DNA of 64,000 bases from Selenomonas sp. GACV-9 (GTDB taxonomy: Bacteria > Bacillota > Negativicutes > Selenomonadales > Selenomonadaceae), in assembly GCA_900116485.1 (NCBI GenBank), contig FPAX01000009.1, positions 31,743-95,742 of the forward strand, written 5' to 3'. Shown here in pieces: positions 9,249-18,474 of this stretch. Numbering within the stretch: the first letter of the stretch is position 1; the number at the start of each line of letters is the position of its first letter. The notes below the pieces were generated by a model, which worked only from the letters and a program-made list of their open reading frames with translations, was not told the DNA's origin and ran no database searches. The translations under genes and the position numbers were made by a program.

Positions 9249-11315
9249 ATGGAAACAAATCAGTATATGGACATGTTCTTGGATGAGTCACATGAACATT
9301 TACAGTCTTTGAACGAAGGACTGCTGAGCCTGGAGGAGAATTCAGAGGATGTGTCGGTCGTCAATGACATCTTCCGCAACGCGCATACGCTGAAAGGCAT
9401 GTCGGCAACTATGGGATATAATAAGATTGCCGAGCTGACGCATGAGATGGAAGATGTTCTCGATCTTATCCGCAAAGAACAGCTCAAACTCGATGAGGAT
9501 ATCATCGATACGCTGTTCAAATGCTTGGATTCGCTCGAGCAGATGATCAACAGTGTAGCAGATGGTGAGTCGGAAGATGTCGTTGATGTATCCGACCTCG
9601 TGGCAAAACTCAGCTCGATCTCTAAAGGTGAGCCGGCACCGGCAGCTGCAGCACCAGCAGCTGCTGTGCCTGCGGCTGCTGCACCGGCAGCTGCTTCTGC
9701 TGGCGGCATGCAGCTTACGGATATTGACCGTGACATGCTGCGCCAGGCGAAAGAAGGCGGCATGATTGGCGTACATGTCCAGATCACGTTGTCGGAGACC
9801 TGCCTGCTCAAATCGGCACGTTCCTACATGGTAATGAATGCGCTCGATGAGATCGGCGACGTCGTGAAGTCTGTACCTCCGGCTGAAGACCTGGAGCAGG
9901 AGAAGTTCGACCATACCTTCGATATCCTGGTCGTTACGGGGGCAGATAAGAAAGCCGTAGAGGATTCGCTGAGCAGCATTTCCGAGATTGATAAGATCCT
10001 GGTCGAGGTAGTCGATCCGGATGCACAGGCAGCCCCGGCTCCAGCTGCAGCTCCGGCTCCGGCAGCAGCGGCACCGAAAGCAGCTGCACCGGCTCCGGCA
10101 AAGAAAGAAGCAGCTCCGGCAAAGAAAGCAGCACCGGCGAAGGCAGCTCCGCCGAAGAAACAGCACCAGAGCCAGTCGGTTCGCGTTGATATCGACAAGC
10201 TCGATACGCTGATGAATCTCATGGGCGAGCTCGTCATCAACAAAGTCCGTCTTGAACAGATTGGTCAGACGCATCGTTTGGCTGAGCTCACTGAGACTCT
10301 GGAGCAGATGGATCGTGTGACGACTGACCTGCAGAACATCGTCATGAAGGTCCGCATGGTCCCGGTCAGTGCAGTATTCAATCGTTTTCCGCGCATGGTA
10401 CGCGACGTTTCCAAAGAGCTCAATAAGGAAATCAACCTGACCATCGAGGGTGAGGAGACAGAGCTCGACCGTACCGTTATCGATGAGATCGGCGATCCGA
10501 TCATGCATCTTCTGCGCAACTCTCTCGACCATGGTGTCGAGCATCCGGATGAGCGCGAAGCAAAAGGCAAGCCGCGTACTGGTGAGGTCGGCCTTATTGC
10601 CCGTCATGAAGGCAACAACGTCGTCATCATGGTTACTGATGATGGCGCTGGTATCGCAGCCGACAAGATCCGCAAGAAGGCTGTCGAAAAAGGCATGATC
10701 TCGCAGGAAGATGCGGATAAGCTCGAGGATGCGGATGCAGTGCGCCTGATTTTCCTGCCTGGCTTCTCCACGGCTGAGCAGATCACGGATATCTCGGGCC
10801 GCGGCGTTGGTATGGACGTTGTCCGCAGCAAGATCGAGTCGCTTTCCGGTCATGTCGATGTTGAGACGAAGATTGATGAAGGTTCGGTATTCAAGATCAA
10901 ACTGCCGTTGACGCTCGCTATCATCCAGGCGATGCTCGTCAAGGTACAGGAAGAGATGTATGCGATTCCGCTGGGCTCGATTGACAGCACGATCAATATC
11001 CAGCCAGAGGATATCAAGACAGTAAGGAATAAGGAAGTCATTGTCCTGCGTGGTGAGATCATCCCGATTATCCGCATGGAAGAGACGCTGCAGGTACCGC
11101 ACGTCAAGGATTCGGATGAGATTTTCGTAGTCGTTGTCCATGCTGGCGAGGCTAAAGCAGGTATCGTTGTTGACAACTTGATTGGACAGCAGGAAATCGT
11201 TATCAAGACCTTGGGCAACCTGTTCGCAGGCCTCAAGATGTTCTCTGGTGCAACGGTTCTCGGCGATGGCCGTGTTGCCCTGATCCTGGATGTCGCTACG
11301 ATGATGCAGCAGTAA
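9249..11315 (+). CDS. cheA: Chemotaxis histidine kinase CheA
   Basis: CheA couples chemoreceptors to the flagellar motor. The 688-aa protein has an Hpt domain with phospho-His46 in RNAHTLKGM, an Ala/Pro-rich linker, a P2-like region, a second Ala/Pro/Lys-rich linker (residues about 258-300), a dimerisation domain, the ATPase domain (LLRNSLDHGVE N-box; DDGAGI; GRGVGMDVV) and a CheW-like C terminus. The two simple-sequence linkers create an alternating GCA/GCT/CCG tract in the DNA. cheW follows 15 bp later. Confidence 0.97.
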   Translation: METNQYMDMFLDESHEHLQSLNEGLLSLEENSEDVSVVNDIFRNAHTLKGMSATMGYNKIAELTHEMEDVLDLIRKEQLKLDEDIIDTLFKCLDSLEQMINSVADGESEDVVDVSDLVAKLSSISKGEPAPAAAAPAAAVPAAAAPAAASAGGMQLTDIDRDMLRQAKEGGMIGVHVQITLSETCLLKSARSYMVMNALDEIGDVVKSVPPAEDLEQEKFDHTFDILVVTGADKKAVEDSLSSISEIDKILVEVVDPDAQAAPAPAAAPAPAAAAPKAAAPAPAKKEAAPAKKAAPAKAAPPKKQHQSQSVRVDIDKLDTLMNLMGELVINKVRLEQIGQTHRLAELTETLEQMDRVTTDLQNIVMKVRMVPVSAVFNRFPRMVRDVSKELNKEINLTIEGEETELDRTVIDEIGDPIMHLLRNSLDHGVEHPDEREAKGKPRTGEVGLIARHEGNNVVIMVTDDGAGIAADKIRKKAVEKGMISQEDADKLEDADAVRLIFLPGFSTAEQITDISGRGVGMDVVRSKIESLSGHVDVETKIDEGSVFKIKLPLTLAIIQAMLVKVQEEMYAIPLGSIDSTINIQPEDIKTVRNKEVIVLRGEIIPIIRMEETLQVPHVKDSDEIFVVVVHAGEAKAGIVVDNLIGQQEIVIKTLGNLFAGLKMFSGATVLGDGRVALILDVATMMQQ

Positions 11316-11330
11316 GAGGAGGTAGCTGAG

Positions 11331-11798
11331 ATGGCAAATGAAGAGAACATGAATGAGATGGATGAAGGCAGACAGGTAGTAGCCTTCAAGCTTCGGGATG
11401 AGGAGTATGGTGTCAGCATACTGAATGTCCAGGAGATCCGCAATCTCACCGATATTACCCGCGTTCCTTTTTCCGCTGATTTCATCAAGGGCGTCATCAA
11501 TCTGCGCGGTTCTGTGCTGCCGGTCATTGACCTCAAGAAACGCCTGGGACTCGCGGAAACGCCGTATACGGATGATACCCGTATCGTCACGGTGAATATC
11601 GACGATCTGCACGTCGGTATGCTTGTCGATGCAGTGACGGAAGTACTCACGATTGACAGCAAGCCGGTGGATACGAAAAAGGCGATCAATGATAAGAGCG
11701 GGTCGCGTTTCCTGAGCGGTATCGGCAATGTAGATGGCCGCTTGATCATCATGCTGAATCTCGAAGAGATTATCGGCAATGTCGGTGATGGCAAATAA
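11331..11798 (+). CDS. cheW: Chemotaxis coupling protein CheW
   Basis: CheW bridges receptors and CheA. The 155-aa product is a single CheW domain with the family core: VAFKLRDEEYGVSILNVQEI, VPFSADFIKGVINLRGSVLPVIDL written in two adjoining strands, and the late GSRFLSGIGNVDGRLI block. GAGGAGGT precedes the ATG. It sits between cheA and cheC. Confidence 0.95.
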   Translation: MANEENMNEMDEGRQVVAFKLRDEEYGVSILNVQEIRNLTDITRVPFSADFIKGVINLRGSVLPVIDLKKRLGLAETPYTDDTRIVTVNIDDLHVGMLVDAVTEVLTIDSKPVDTKKAINDKSGSRFLSGIGNVDGRLIIMLNLEEIIGNVGDGK

Positions 11799-11813
11799 CT
11801 AGATAGTATCAGT

Positions 11814-11842
11814 GAAGGGGAGGGCTACGGCACGTCCCCTTC
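11814..11842 (+). other. Intergenic hairpin between cheW and cheC
   Basis: An 8-bp stem, GAAGGGGA paired with TCCCCTTC around a 13-nt loop, lies between cheW and cheC. It is not followed by a T tract, so it is unlikely to stop transcription. An mRNA-processing or stability element that adjusts expression of the distal genes is possible, but that is inference. Confidence 0.5.
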
Positions 11843-11863
11843 CTGTAGAAGAGAGGTCCAACT

Positions 11864-12478
11864 ATGACAGATGAATTGAATCTTTCCGCCAATCAGCTTG
11901 ATGCCTTGCGGGAGATTGGCAACGTTGGTGCGGGCAACTCCGCGACAGCGCTGTCGCAGGTCATCAATCGACGAATTGATATGAATGTACCAAAGGTAGC
12001 ACTTGTTCCGCTCGAGGCCGTACCAGATCTGGTCGGTGGACCGGACGCTGTTGTCGTTGGTATATTCCTGCGCGTCTACGGCAAAGCACCGAGCAACATC
12101 CTGTTCCTGCTGCCGCAGAAAAGCGCGTTCTACCTGGTAGATACGCTTATGGGCAAGCCGCATGGTTCGACGACTTCGCTGGATTTCATGGATGAGTCGG
12201 CACTGATGGAGATCGGCAATATCTTGTCCGGTGCATATCTCAATGCATTCTTTACTTTCACGAAGATTACGATGCTGCCATCAATCCCTGCCTTGGCAAT
12301 GGATATGGCAGGCGCAATCCTCAACGTCGTTTTGGCACAGCTGGGACAGATGGGCGACCAGGCACTTGTCATTGAAACGGAATTCCTCTCCGAGGATGAT
12401 GGCATCAATGGCCAGTTCTTCCTGGTTCCAGATCCAGGCTCGTTGAATACAATTATTGACGCGGTAGGAGTTGAGTGA
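11864..12478 (+). CDS. cheC: CheY-P phosphatase CheC
   Basis: CheC dephosphorylates CheY-P and partners with CheD in Bacillus-type adaptation. Both pseudo-symmetric active-site motifs (Glu-x-x-Asn) are present: REIGNVGAGNS near residue 17 and MEIGNILSG in the second half. The 204-aa length is normal. The cheD ATG starts two bases after its stop. Confidence 0.93.
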   Translation: MTDELNLSANQLDALREIGNVGAGNSATALSQVINRRIDMNVPKVALVPLEAVPDLVGGPDAVVVGIFLRVYGKAPSNILFLLPQKSAFYLVDTLMGKPHGSTTSLDFMDESALMEIGNILSGAYLNAFFTFTKITMLPSIPALAMDMAGAILNVVLAQLGQMGDQALVIETEFLSEDDGINGQFFLVPDPGSLNTIIDAVGVE

Positions 12479-12479
12479 T

Positions 12480-12965
12480 ATGGCAGATCTTATTCGAGTC
12501 GGCATGGCAGACTACAAAGTAGGCCAGGCGCCGTCCACAATAATCAGCTATGGCCTCGGCTCCTGTATCGGCATATCCCTGTACGATCCGCAGACAAAGG
12601 TCGGTGGACTCTTGCATATCATGCTGCCGGACAGCACACAGGCCAGGCCAACCGATAACCCGGCAAAATTTGCCGATACCGGATTGCCGCTGATGCTGAA
12701 GGATGTATTGGCCTTAGGTGCTTCGCGTACACGACTGGTGGCTAAGATTGCCGGCGGTGCGCAGATGTTTGCTTTTGCCAATGCGACGGATATCATGCGA
12801 GTGGGAGCACGTAATGCCGAGGCTGCAAAGAAGATCCTGAAGGATCTGAATATCCGGCTGATTGCTGAGGATACAGGCGGCACATATGGCCGTACGGTTT
12901 CCATCGATATGGAGACCGGGGTATATAAAGTCAAGACCATAGACAAAGGTGAGAAGGAAATCTAA
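12480..12965 (+). CDS. cheD: Chemoreceptor glutamine deamidase CheD
   Basis: CheD deamidates receptor glutamines and is regulated by CheC. The catalytic Cys29 (GLGSCIGISLYD) and His46 (GLLHIMLPD) are visible, as is the late ATGG-type AEDTGGTYGRTV strand region. I chose the ATG at 12480 because AGGAG lies nine bases upstream within the end of cheC; a TTG nine bases earlier is in frame but poorly placed. 161 aa, normal for CheD. Confidence 0.94.
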   Translation: MADLIRVGMADYKVGQAPSTIISYGLGSCIGISLYDPQTKVGGLLHIMLPDSTQARPTDNPAKFADTGLPLMLKDVLALGASRTRLVAKIAGGAQMFAFANATDIMRVGARNAEAAKKILKDLNIRLIAEDTGGTYGRTVSIDMETGVYKVKTIDKGEKEI

Positions 12966-13000
12966 GACACAAGCTAGATCCGTTGGGAGGTGAAGCAGCT

Positions 13001-13393
13001 TTGTTTAAAATGGGAATGTCGTTGGTATTTGCGGTTATTTCGGCGCTGATCATAGTCCTGACCGGACTCAGCAGTGATGCGAGACTGACGACGGTGCTGC
13101 TCCGCAGCCTGATTGGTTTCCTGCTGACAGGTGCCCTGGTCTGGCTGGTGACATTCATCCTCGAGATGAAGGATATCGTTGGCTTCGATAAGAATCTGGA
13201 GCTCATAGAGTCTTTAGAGGAAGAGGAGCCCAAGAGTCCGGAAGAGTATGAAGCTGAGGATGAAGCTGAGGATGAAGCCGCAGCCGAGCAGGAAGAGCAG
13301 CAGTCAGAAGAGGAACAGGAGAATGAGCCGACGGGATTCAGACCGTTAGGCGCAGAGGATCTCAGACATATGGAGGCGCCGCCGCAGAATTGA
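13001..13393 (+). CDS. Small membrane protein with very acidic tail, unknown function
   Basis: I do not recognise this ~130-aa protein. It has two hydrophobic helices (about residues 4-22 and 33-55), then a cytoplasmic-type tail of about 70 residues made largely of Glu, Asp, Gln and Ala, ending in a basic/Pro segment. A TTG start at 13001 follows GGGAGGTG by 8 bases; an ATG at 13010 is the alternative. It lies between cheD and the flagellar sigma factor, where Bacillus carries other small motility genes, so a motility-linked role is plausible but unproven. Confidence 0.75.
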   Translation: MFKMGMSLVFAVISALIIVLTGLSSDARLTTVLLRSLIGFLLTGALVWLVTFILEMKDIVGFDKNLELIESLEEEEPKSPEEYEAEDEAEDEAAAEQEEQQSEEEQENEPTGFRPLGAEDLRHMEAPPQN

Positions 13394-13431
13394 TGGTGCC
13401 TGCAAGAAAATGATGGAGGGAGGACGTTCCA

Positions 13432-14199
13432 TTGGATTCTGTGGGAATGAACCAGGATGAAAATTTGGCCGATGTCACTTCCCTTTGGCATAGCTATCTG
13501 GAACATAAGACTGTCGAGCTTCGCAACCAGCTGGCCGAGCATTATCTGCCATTGGTCAAGCTGGTTGCAGGCAGGCTTGCAATCAGCCTGCCTGCCCATG
13601 TGGATCGTGATGACCTGCTTTCCAGCGGTTTTTTCGGCCTGATGGATGCGATTGACCGGTATGACATGGAGCGCAAGAACAAGTTTGAGACGTATGCGGG
13701 AGTCCGTATACGTGGTGCAATGCTTGATTATCTGCGATCGAAAGACTGGCTGCCGGTTGCAATCCGACAGAAGATACGGCGCTATGAACAGACTGTTTAC
13801 GAGCTGGAAAACCGTTTAGGACGTCCGGCAAACGATGGGGAACTTGCTGCGGAACTTGGTCTGACCGACAAGGAGCTGCATAATCTGGAAAGCCAGATCA
13901 GTGTGGCGACTGTGATTCCGCTGGATGATTACCTGCGGACAGATTCGCCAGCCTCAGGCGAAGAGGGGCCGACGGAACGCCTGGAAAAGGCAGAACTCCG
14001 CAATACGCTGGCAACGGCAATCGAACGCCTGCCAGAAAAAGAAAAAAAGGTTGTAGCGCTCTATTACTACGAAGAATTGACGTTGAAAGAAATCAGCTTG
14101 ATCATGAATTTGTCCGAAGCGAGAATCTCGCAGCTCCACACCAAGGCGGTGTTCCGGCTGCGGGGATATCTGGCCAGGATGAAGGCAAGCTTAGTATAG
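13432..14199 (+). CDS. fliA: RNA polymerase sigma factor for flagellar operons (FliA/SigD, sigma-28)
   Basis: The 255-aa protein has sigma-70 regions 2, 3 and 4: LVKLVAGRLA and DRDDLLSSGFFGLMDAIDRYD (region 2), DYLRSKDWLPVAIRQKIRR (2.4/3), and a C-terminal helix-turn-helix (LTLKEISLIMNLSEARISQLHTKAV). The ARGA-type and DWLP features are typical of the flagellar group, which reads late flagellar and chemotaxis promoters. It starts with TTG preceded by GGAGGGAGG. Position after cheD matches Bacillus sigD. Confidence 0.94.
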   Translation: MDSVGMNQDENLADVTSLWHSYLEHKTVELRNQLAEHYLPLVKLVAGRLAISLPAHVDRDDLLSSGFFGLMDAIDRYDMERKNKFETYAGVRIRGAMLDYLRSKDWLPVAIRQKIRRYEQTVYELENRLGRPANDGELAAELGLTDKELHNLESQISVATVIPLDDYLRTDSPASGEEGPTERLEKAELRNTLATAIERLPEKEKKVVALYYYEELTLKEISLIMNLSEARISQLHTKAVFRLRGYLARMKASLV

Positions 14200-14226
14200 C
14201 AAATTCAGCCTTAGGGGGGACGTATC

Positions 14227-15900
14227 ATGGATGACCAGACATTGCGCCCGGCAGTAGGCAGCATAGAAGCAGGCTACTTATTTGAATTTCGGGAAGATGG
14301 TGTCTATCTGACGATCTATCCTGATGCTGCTGACGGCCTTGCGTTCGAACTATCGGATATACGCCAGGTCCTGCATGACCATGGCGTTATTGATTACGAC
14401 ATCATAACGCTTTCTCAGATTGTGCGCGAGGCAGCTGGTGAGCCGCGGAAGCTGGCATCATCGTATGGTTCGCCGGAAGATATGGCTGAGCTGGAAAAGC
14501 AGCAGCAGGTCCAGAAGGAAGAAAAACCGGTCGAAGAAGACCAGAAGAAGGCAGGAATCATCGTCGATATCAGCCATGACAAGATGCTGGCAACCATTCG
14601 TTACGATACGAATGTCGGGAGACTGCTGCCAACCTATGAAGAAGTCCGGCAGGCACTGCAGGATGCTGGGGTCACCTATGGCATCAATCCAGATGCCATA
14701 AAGAAGGGGATTGAGAGCCTGTCGCCGTTCGTAGCGGCGCAGGGACAACCACCTCGGCACGGTGAGAATGCGCGGATTGAACGTCATTTCGACTTGGGGG
14801 TCAAAGGCCGTCCGAAAGTCGATGAATACGATCGCGTGGACTTCAAGGACATGAATCTCTTTGTACTGGCCCGGAAGGGTGACTTACTGGCAGTACGTAT
14901 CCCACAGACGCCGGGAGAGGCAGGCCGGGATGTTTATGGGCGGGATATCAACGCCCGTAATGGCAAGCCGATTCCGATGCCGCAGGGGAACAATACCGAG
15001 ATTTCCGGTGAGAATGAGCTCATTGCGCTGATCGATGGACAGATTGTCGATACAGGTAAGAAGATATCCATCGATCCTCATCTGCTGATCAAAGGCGGCG
15101 TGGGCGTAGGAACTGGTAACATCGATTTCGTTGGCAGTGTTGAGATCAAGGGCAATGTCGAGGCCGGATTCAATGTCAAGGCTACCGGCGATGTCCAGGT
15201 CGGCGGCATGGTCAGCGGTGGCAACGTAGAAGGGCGTAATGTCTTTGTCAACGGCGGTGTCAATGGTATGAACCGTGGTAAGATAAGGGCTGAGGAAGAT
15301 GTTCATGCCACGTTTGCTGAGAATGCGGAAATCGAGGCGGGGCGTGATATCTATCTGCGTGATGTGGCCCTGCATTCCATGCTTACGGCAGGCAAACGCA
15401 TCTATCTCGAAGAAAAGCGCGGCATGATTGCAGGCGGAAAATGTGCTGCCGGCGAGGAGATACGCTGCAAGATCGTGGGCAATCCAGCTTCGGTCGTCAC
15501 ACGGCTTTCCGTAGGTGTCAATCCGCAGTTGCAGAAAAAGTATCGCGATCTCTGTCGGGAGTATAAGGAGTCGAAAGATCGTCTAAGGCAGATCAATCAG
15601 ATGCTCAATACCCTCAGCAAGATCGATATCAGCCGTCTGCCGCAGGAACGCATCAATCAGATCAATGCGCTGACGCGTTCGCAGTTCCCGCTAGCTGGCA
15701 AGATCAAGCGGGATGAACAGGAGATCCAGGCGCTGGGTGAGGAGCTGTCGCAGATGCAGAACGGCAAGATCCGTGTCAGCGATACGATTTTCCCTGGAGT
15801 CAAAGTTTCGATCAATTCGATCATCATGAACGTGCAATCGGAAATCATGAGAACAACGCTGACCGTGAAAGATGAGCGGGTGGATATTGGTCCGTACTGA
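14227..15900 (+). CDS. FapA-type protein (DUF342 family)
   Basis: A 557-aa soluble protein of the DUF342/FapA family: a mixed N-terminal region, then a long right-handed beta-helix-like core rich in Gly, Val, Asn and Ile (about residues 280-410), and a coiled-coil region (about 430-520). A DUF342 protein near sigma-28 is common in Firmicutes; some relatives have been linked to polar development or flagellar assembly, but the molecular role is not settled. GGGGGA precedes the ATG. Confidence 0.8.
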   Translation: MDDQTLRPAVGSIEAGYLFEFREDGVYLTIYPDAADGLAFELSDIRQVLHDHGVIDYDIITLSQIVREAAGEPRKLASSYGSPEDMAELEKQQQVQKEEKPVEEDQKKAGIIVDISHDKMLATIRYDTNVGRLLPTYEEVRQALQDAGVTYGINPDAIKKGIESLSPFVAAQGQPPRHGENARIERHFDLGVKGRPKVDEYDRVDFKDMNLFVLARKGDLLAVRIPQTPGEAGRDVYGRDINARNGKPIPMPQGNNTEISGENELIALIDGQIVDTGKKISIDPHLLIKGGVGVGTGNIDFVGSVEIKGNVEAGFNVKATGDVQVGGMVSGGNVEGRNVFVNGGVNGMNRGKIRAEEDVHATFAENAEIEAGRDIYLRDVALHSMLTAGKRIYLEEKRGMIAGGKCAAGEEIRCKIVGNPASVVTRLSVGVNPQLQKKYRDLCREYKESKDRLRQINQMLNTLSKIDISRLPQERINQINALTRSQFPLAGKIKRDEQEIQALGEELSQMQNGKIRVSDTIFPGVKVSINSIIMNVQSEIMRTTLTVKDERVDIGPY

Positions 15901-15923
15901 CTGAAGAAAGAAGGGGAGATCCG

Positions 15924-16259
15924 ATGGATGTCACACCGATGAGTTTGCAAATGATGGTTCCGCGCTCTGCTGATGCGACGCAGGTGCAGCATAACCTGAA
16001 TCAGGCGAATGCGATGCAGTCGGATTTTCAAGCCATCAAGCAGAAGGAAGAAGATAAGCTGAAACAGGAGCAGGTCCGTGAAAAGGATGAATTGGAGGAC
16101 GGCCGTATCAAGGATGATCCGGAGCGGCAGCAGAAGCAGGGCAAGGGCGGCAGTCAGCGTCGCCGCTATGCGGCTGCGGCAGAGCAGCAGGATGAGCCAG
16201 AACTGGAACGTTTTGCCAAGGATCCGTCACGTGGAAATCTTCTGGACATCAGCCTATAG
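15924..16259 (+). CDS. Short hydrophilic coiled-coil protein, unknown
   Basis: This 111-aa protein has no membrane segment and no motif I recognise. Residues about 25-75 are Gln/Lys/Glu/Asp-rich and likely helical; the end is basic then acidic. GGGGAG precedes the ATG, and it lies 23 bp after the FapA-type gene and 8 bp before the next gene, so it is probably a real member of the flagellar operon. Confidence 0.7.
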   Translation: MDVTPMSLQMMVPRSADATQVQHNLNQANAMQSDFQAIKQKEEDKLKQEQVREKDELEDGRIKDDPERQQKQGKGGSQRRRYAAAAEQQDEPELERFAKDPSRGNLLDISL

Positions 16260-16267
16260 GAGGCAGG

Positions 16268-17068
16268 TTGCATTCGTTTATGGTCACAACATTAGGTTTA
16301 CTTATCATTGTCGGTTTCCTGTTGGTCATGGGAGCCCGTTGGCTTTCGCAGCGTCAGCAGCAGCAGATTGACGGTGAGGCGCTTCGACAGTCAACGGATC
16401 AGCTCAAAGAGGAGTTGGAGCGGTCTGCTGATGCGGTAATCAATCGCATGGGCAGCCATATCAAGCATCTGGAGCGTTTATTGCAGGAGGCTGATGATCG
16501 CAGCCGCAGGTTGGAGGCTCAGTTGGAAGAGGCTAAGAAAGCAGGCCTCGATCTTGAGCAGCAGCTGCGTCAGCTTTCGGCAGATACGCTGGCTGCACAT
16601 CGTGCCTCAGAGGAGCTAGCTTCGCGCTGGCAGGCGCAGGCTTCGCTGATGCCGCCTGTGCTGGCACCGATGGTGGGGGCTGCCGCACCATCGCCAGTCG
16701 CGGCCAGGGAGCCTGAACGCGTGGATGCGCAGGATTTTGCTCAGGTGCTGCAGCAGTCAATGGAGCGCGATGAGCTGACGCAGGCTCAGAATGTGGAGAC
16801 TCCACCGGTAAGTGTCCAGCAGGCAGCTGGGCTTGCGGAGGCCATGAACAGCCGTGCCGCGCAGAGTGCGGTGGCGGAACCAGTGGCTGAATCGGAGGAG
16901 GCAGCGCCTGCCGATGATGGTGTCGATATCTCACCGAATGCCGCGAAGGCCAGAGCTCTGCTGCTAAGTGGTTACAGCGTCGAAGAAACAGCGCGGGAGA
17001 CGGGCATCGGCAAAGGTGCTATCGAGCTGCTGCGCGAAATGAATCGCCGTGAATTGGAAAAGGAATAA
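16268..17068 (+). CDS. Membrane-anchored coiled-coil protein with C-terminal helix-turn-helix (DUF6115-like)
   Basis: The 266-aa product has one N-terminal membrane helix, a long coiled coil (about residues 35-115), a variable Ala/Pro/Glu linker and a conserved-looking end: ARALLLSGYSVEETARETG, resembling a helix-turn-helix seen in DUF6115 proteins near clostridial flagellar operons. The start is ambiguous: TTG 16268 lies only 4 bases from AGGAGG, while ATG 16280 lies rather far from it. Last gene before the operon terminator. Confidence 0.7.
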   Translation: MHSFMVTTLGLLIIVGFLLVMGARWLSQRQQQQIDGEALRQSTDQLKEELERSADAVINRMGSHIKHLERLLQEADDRSRRLEAQLEEAKKAGLDLEQQLRQLSADTLAAHRASEELASRWQAQASLMPPVLAPMVGAAAPSPVAAREPERVDAQDFAQVLQQSMERDELTQAQNVETPPVSVQQAAGLAEAMNSRAAQSAVAEPVAESEEAAPADDGVDISPNAAKARALLLSGYSVEETARETGIGKGAIELLREMNRRELEKE

Positions 17069-17112
17069 AAAATAGTGCTATGAGATGATTGGTCTCATAG
17101 CACTATTTTTAT
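17066..17112. terminator. Bidirectional terminator between flagellar operon and trpD
   Basis: A 14-16 bp inverted repeat, AATAGTGCTATGAGA with its complement, is flanked by an A run on the left and a T run on the right. It can therefore end both the + strand flagellar operon and the convergent trpD transcript. Confidence 0.92.
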
Positions 17113-17121
17113 GGAATCGTA

Positions 17122-18138
17122 TCAAGCGTTGGACAGCTGACGGAATTCTTCAAGTTTTTTCATGGCGGCGCCGGAGGCGATAAGCTGACGGGCTTTATCG
17201 ATACCAGCAGCGATGCTGTCTGCCTGTCCGCCTACATAGATGGCAGCACCAGCATTAAGGAGCACGATGTCAGTCTTAGGGCCGGTGGCGCCATTCAGGA
17301 TATCAAGCGTAACCTGTGCGTTCTCAGCGGGATTGCCGCCGCGGATGTCGTCCTTGCTGCAGCGCGTGAAACCGAAATCTTCTGGCTTTACGGTGTAGCG
17401 CTTGAACCAGCCGTCGCGGAATTCGCAGACGCTGGTCGGGGCGCTGAGTGAGAACTCATCGAGGCAGTCCTGGCCATAGATGACCATACCGCGTTTGACA
17501 CCCAGCGAGAGCATGACTTTCGCCAGCGGCTCGAGCAGATACTCGTCGTAGACGCCAAGTACCATATGGGTCGGATGGGCAGGATTGGTCAGAGGGCCGA
17601 GGATATTGAATACCGTGCGGATACCGAGTTCCTTGCGGATGGCGCCGACGTATTTCATCGAGGCATGATATTTCTGGGCGAACATGAAACAGAGACCAAT
17701 CTTTTCGAGCTCTTCAACGACCTTCTCGGGGGGCTGGGAAAGATTCACGCCGAGGGCCTCGAGGCAGTCCGCTGCGCCGCATTTCGAGGAGGCTGCACGA
17801 TTGCCGTGCTTGGCGACCTTCACCCCAGCGGCCGCGATGATCATAGCGGCTGTCGTGGAGATGTTGATGCTGTGCGCGTGGTCGCCGCCAGTGCCGACGA
17901 TATCGAGCACGTCCATATCGTGATTGACACGCAGCGCATGGTCACGCATGGCGGCGGCTGATCCAGATATCTCGTCGATGGTCTCGGCTTTGGTGCTCTT
18001 GGTCGATAACGCCGAGAGATAGGCCGCATTCTGCACCTGGGAGGTTTCGCCGTTCATGATCTCATTCATGACATCATAGGCTTCCTGATAGGTCAGATCC
18101 TTTTTGCTGACAATCTTTTCAATGGCTTGCTTTATCAT
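17122..18138 (-). CDS. trpD: Anthranilate phosphoribosyltransferase
   Basis: TrpD joins anthranilate to PRPP, the second committed step of tryptophan synthesis. The PRPP-binding loop [14 protein letters not shown] and the block [21 protein letters not shown] are intact, and the 338-aa length is normal. GAGGTG precedes the start. It stands alone on the - strand, with no other trp gene in the window, which is unusual for a step normally inside a trp operon. No T-box leader is visible in its short upstream region. Confidence 0.95.
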   Translation of the reverse strand: MIKQAIEKIVSKKDLTYQEAYDVMNEIMNGETSQVQNAAYLSALSTKSTKAETIDEISGSAAAMRDHALRVNHDMDVLDIVGTGGDHAHSINISTTAAMIIAAAGVKVAKHGNRAASSKCGAADCLEALGVNLSQPPEKVVEELEKIGLCFMFAQKYHASMKYVGAIRKELGIRTVFNILGPLTNPAHPTHMVLGVYDEYLLEPLAKVMLSLGVKRGMVIYGQDCLDEFSLSAPTSVCEFRDGWFKRYTVKPEDFGFTRCSKDDIRGGNPAENAQVTLDILNGATGPKTDIVLLNAGAAIYVGGQADSIAAGIDKARQLIASGAAMKKLEEFRQLSNA

Positions 18139-18181
18139 CAGTATTCACCTCAAATACATATTGTTTGCATAATCAAGATAA

Positions 18182-18210
18182 ACACTATCATTAAAATGTA
18201 AAGTTGTCAA
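18182..18210 (-). promoter_or_regulatory. Probable trpD promoter
   Basis: On the - strand TTGACA is followed by 17 bases and TAGTGT, about 45 bases before the trpD start. The -35 is perfect and the -10 weak. Confidence 0.6.
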
Positions 18211-18258
18211 CAAGACAGATCTGATAGCAAGGAAAAAAGCATCATAATGAAAAAAGAG

Positions 18259-18287
18259 TTGACAGCATAGGTTAAATTGGCTATAAT
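18259..18287 (+). promoter_or_regulatory. Consensus promoter of the tRNA-Pro/tRNA-Arg unit
   Basis: TTGACA, a 17-base spacer and TATAAT form a perfect sigma-A-type promoter 15 bases before the first tRNA. Confidence 0.9.
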
Positions 18288-18301
18288 ACATGAGTGGTCT
18301 A

Positions 18302-18378
18302 CGGGATGTAGCGCAGTTTGGTAGCGCGCCTGCTTTGGGAGCAGGATGTCGCAGGTTCGAATCCTGTCATCCCGACCA
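18302..18378 (+). tRNA. tRNA-Pro (anticodon TGG)
   Basis: Full cloverleaf of 77 nt with encoded CCA end. Acceptor CGGGATG pairs with CATCCCG; the anticodon loop reads TTTGGGA, giving TGG; the T arm has GGTTCGAATCC. Confidence 0.97.
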
Positions 18379-18387
18379 TTGTTTTTT

Positions 18388-18464
<77 letters not shown>

Positions 18465-18474
18465 ACGGAAATAA

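Noticed and set aside
9640..10160. Repeat array in cheA
   Set aside because: The Ala/Pro codon repeats encode flexible linkers between CheA domains and are not CRISPR or a mobile repeat.
9342..11612. 756-codon open frame on the - strand across cheA and cheW
   Set aside because: Same coding-bias shadow. It spans two well-supported genes and contains low-complexity Cys/Arg/Ser stretches opposite the Ala/Pro linkers.
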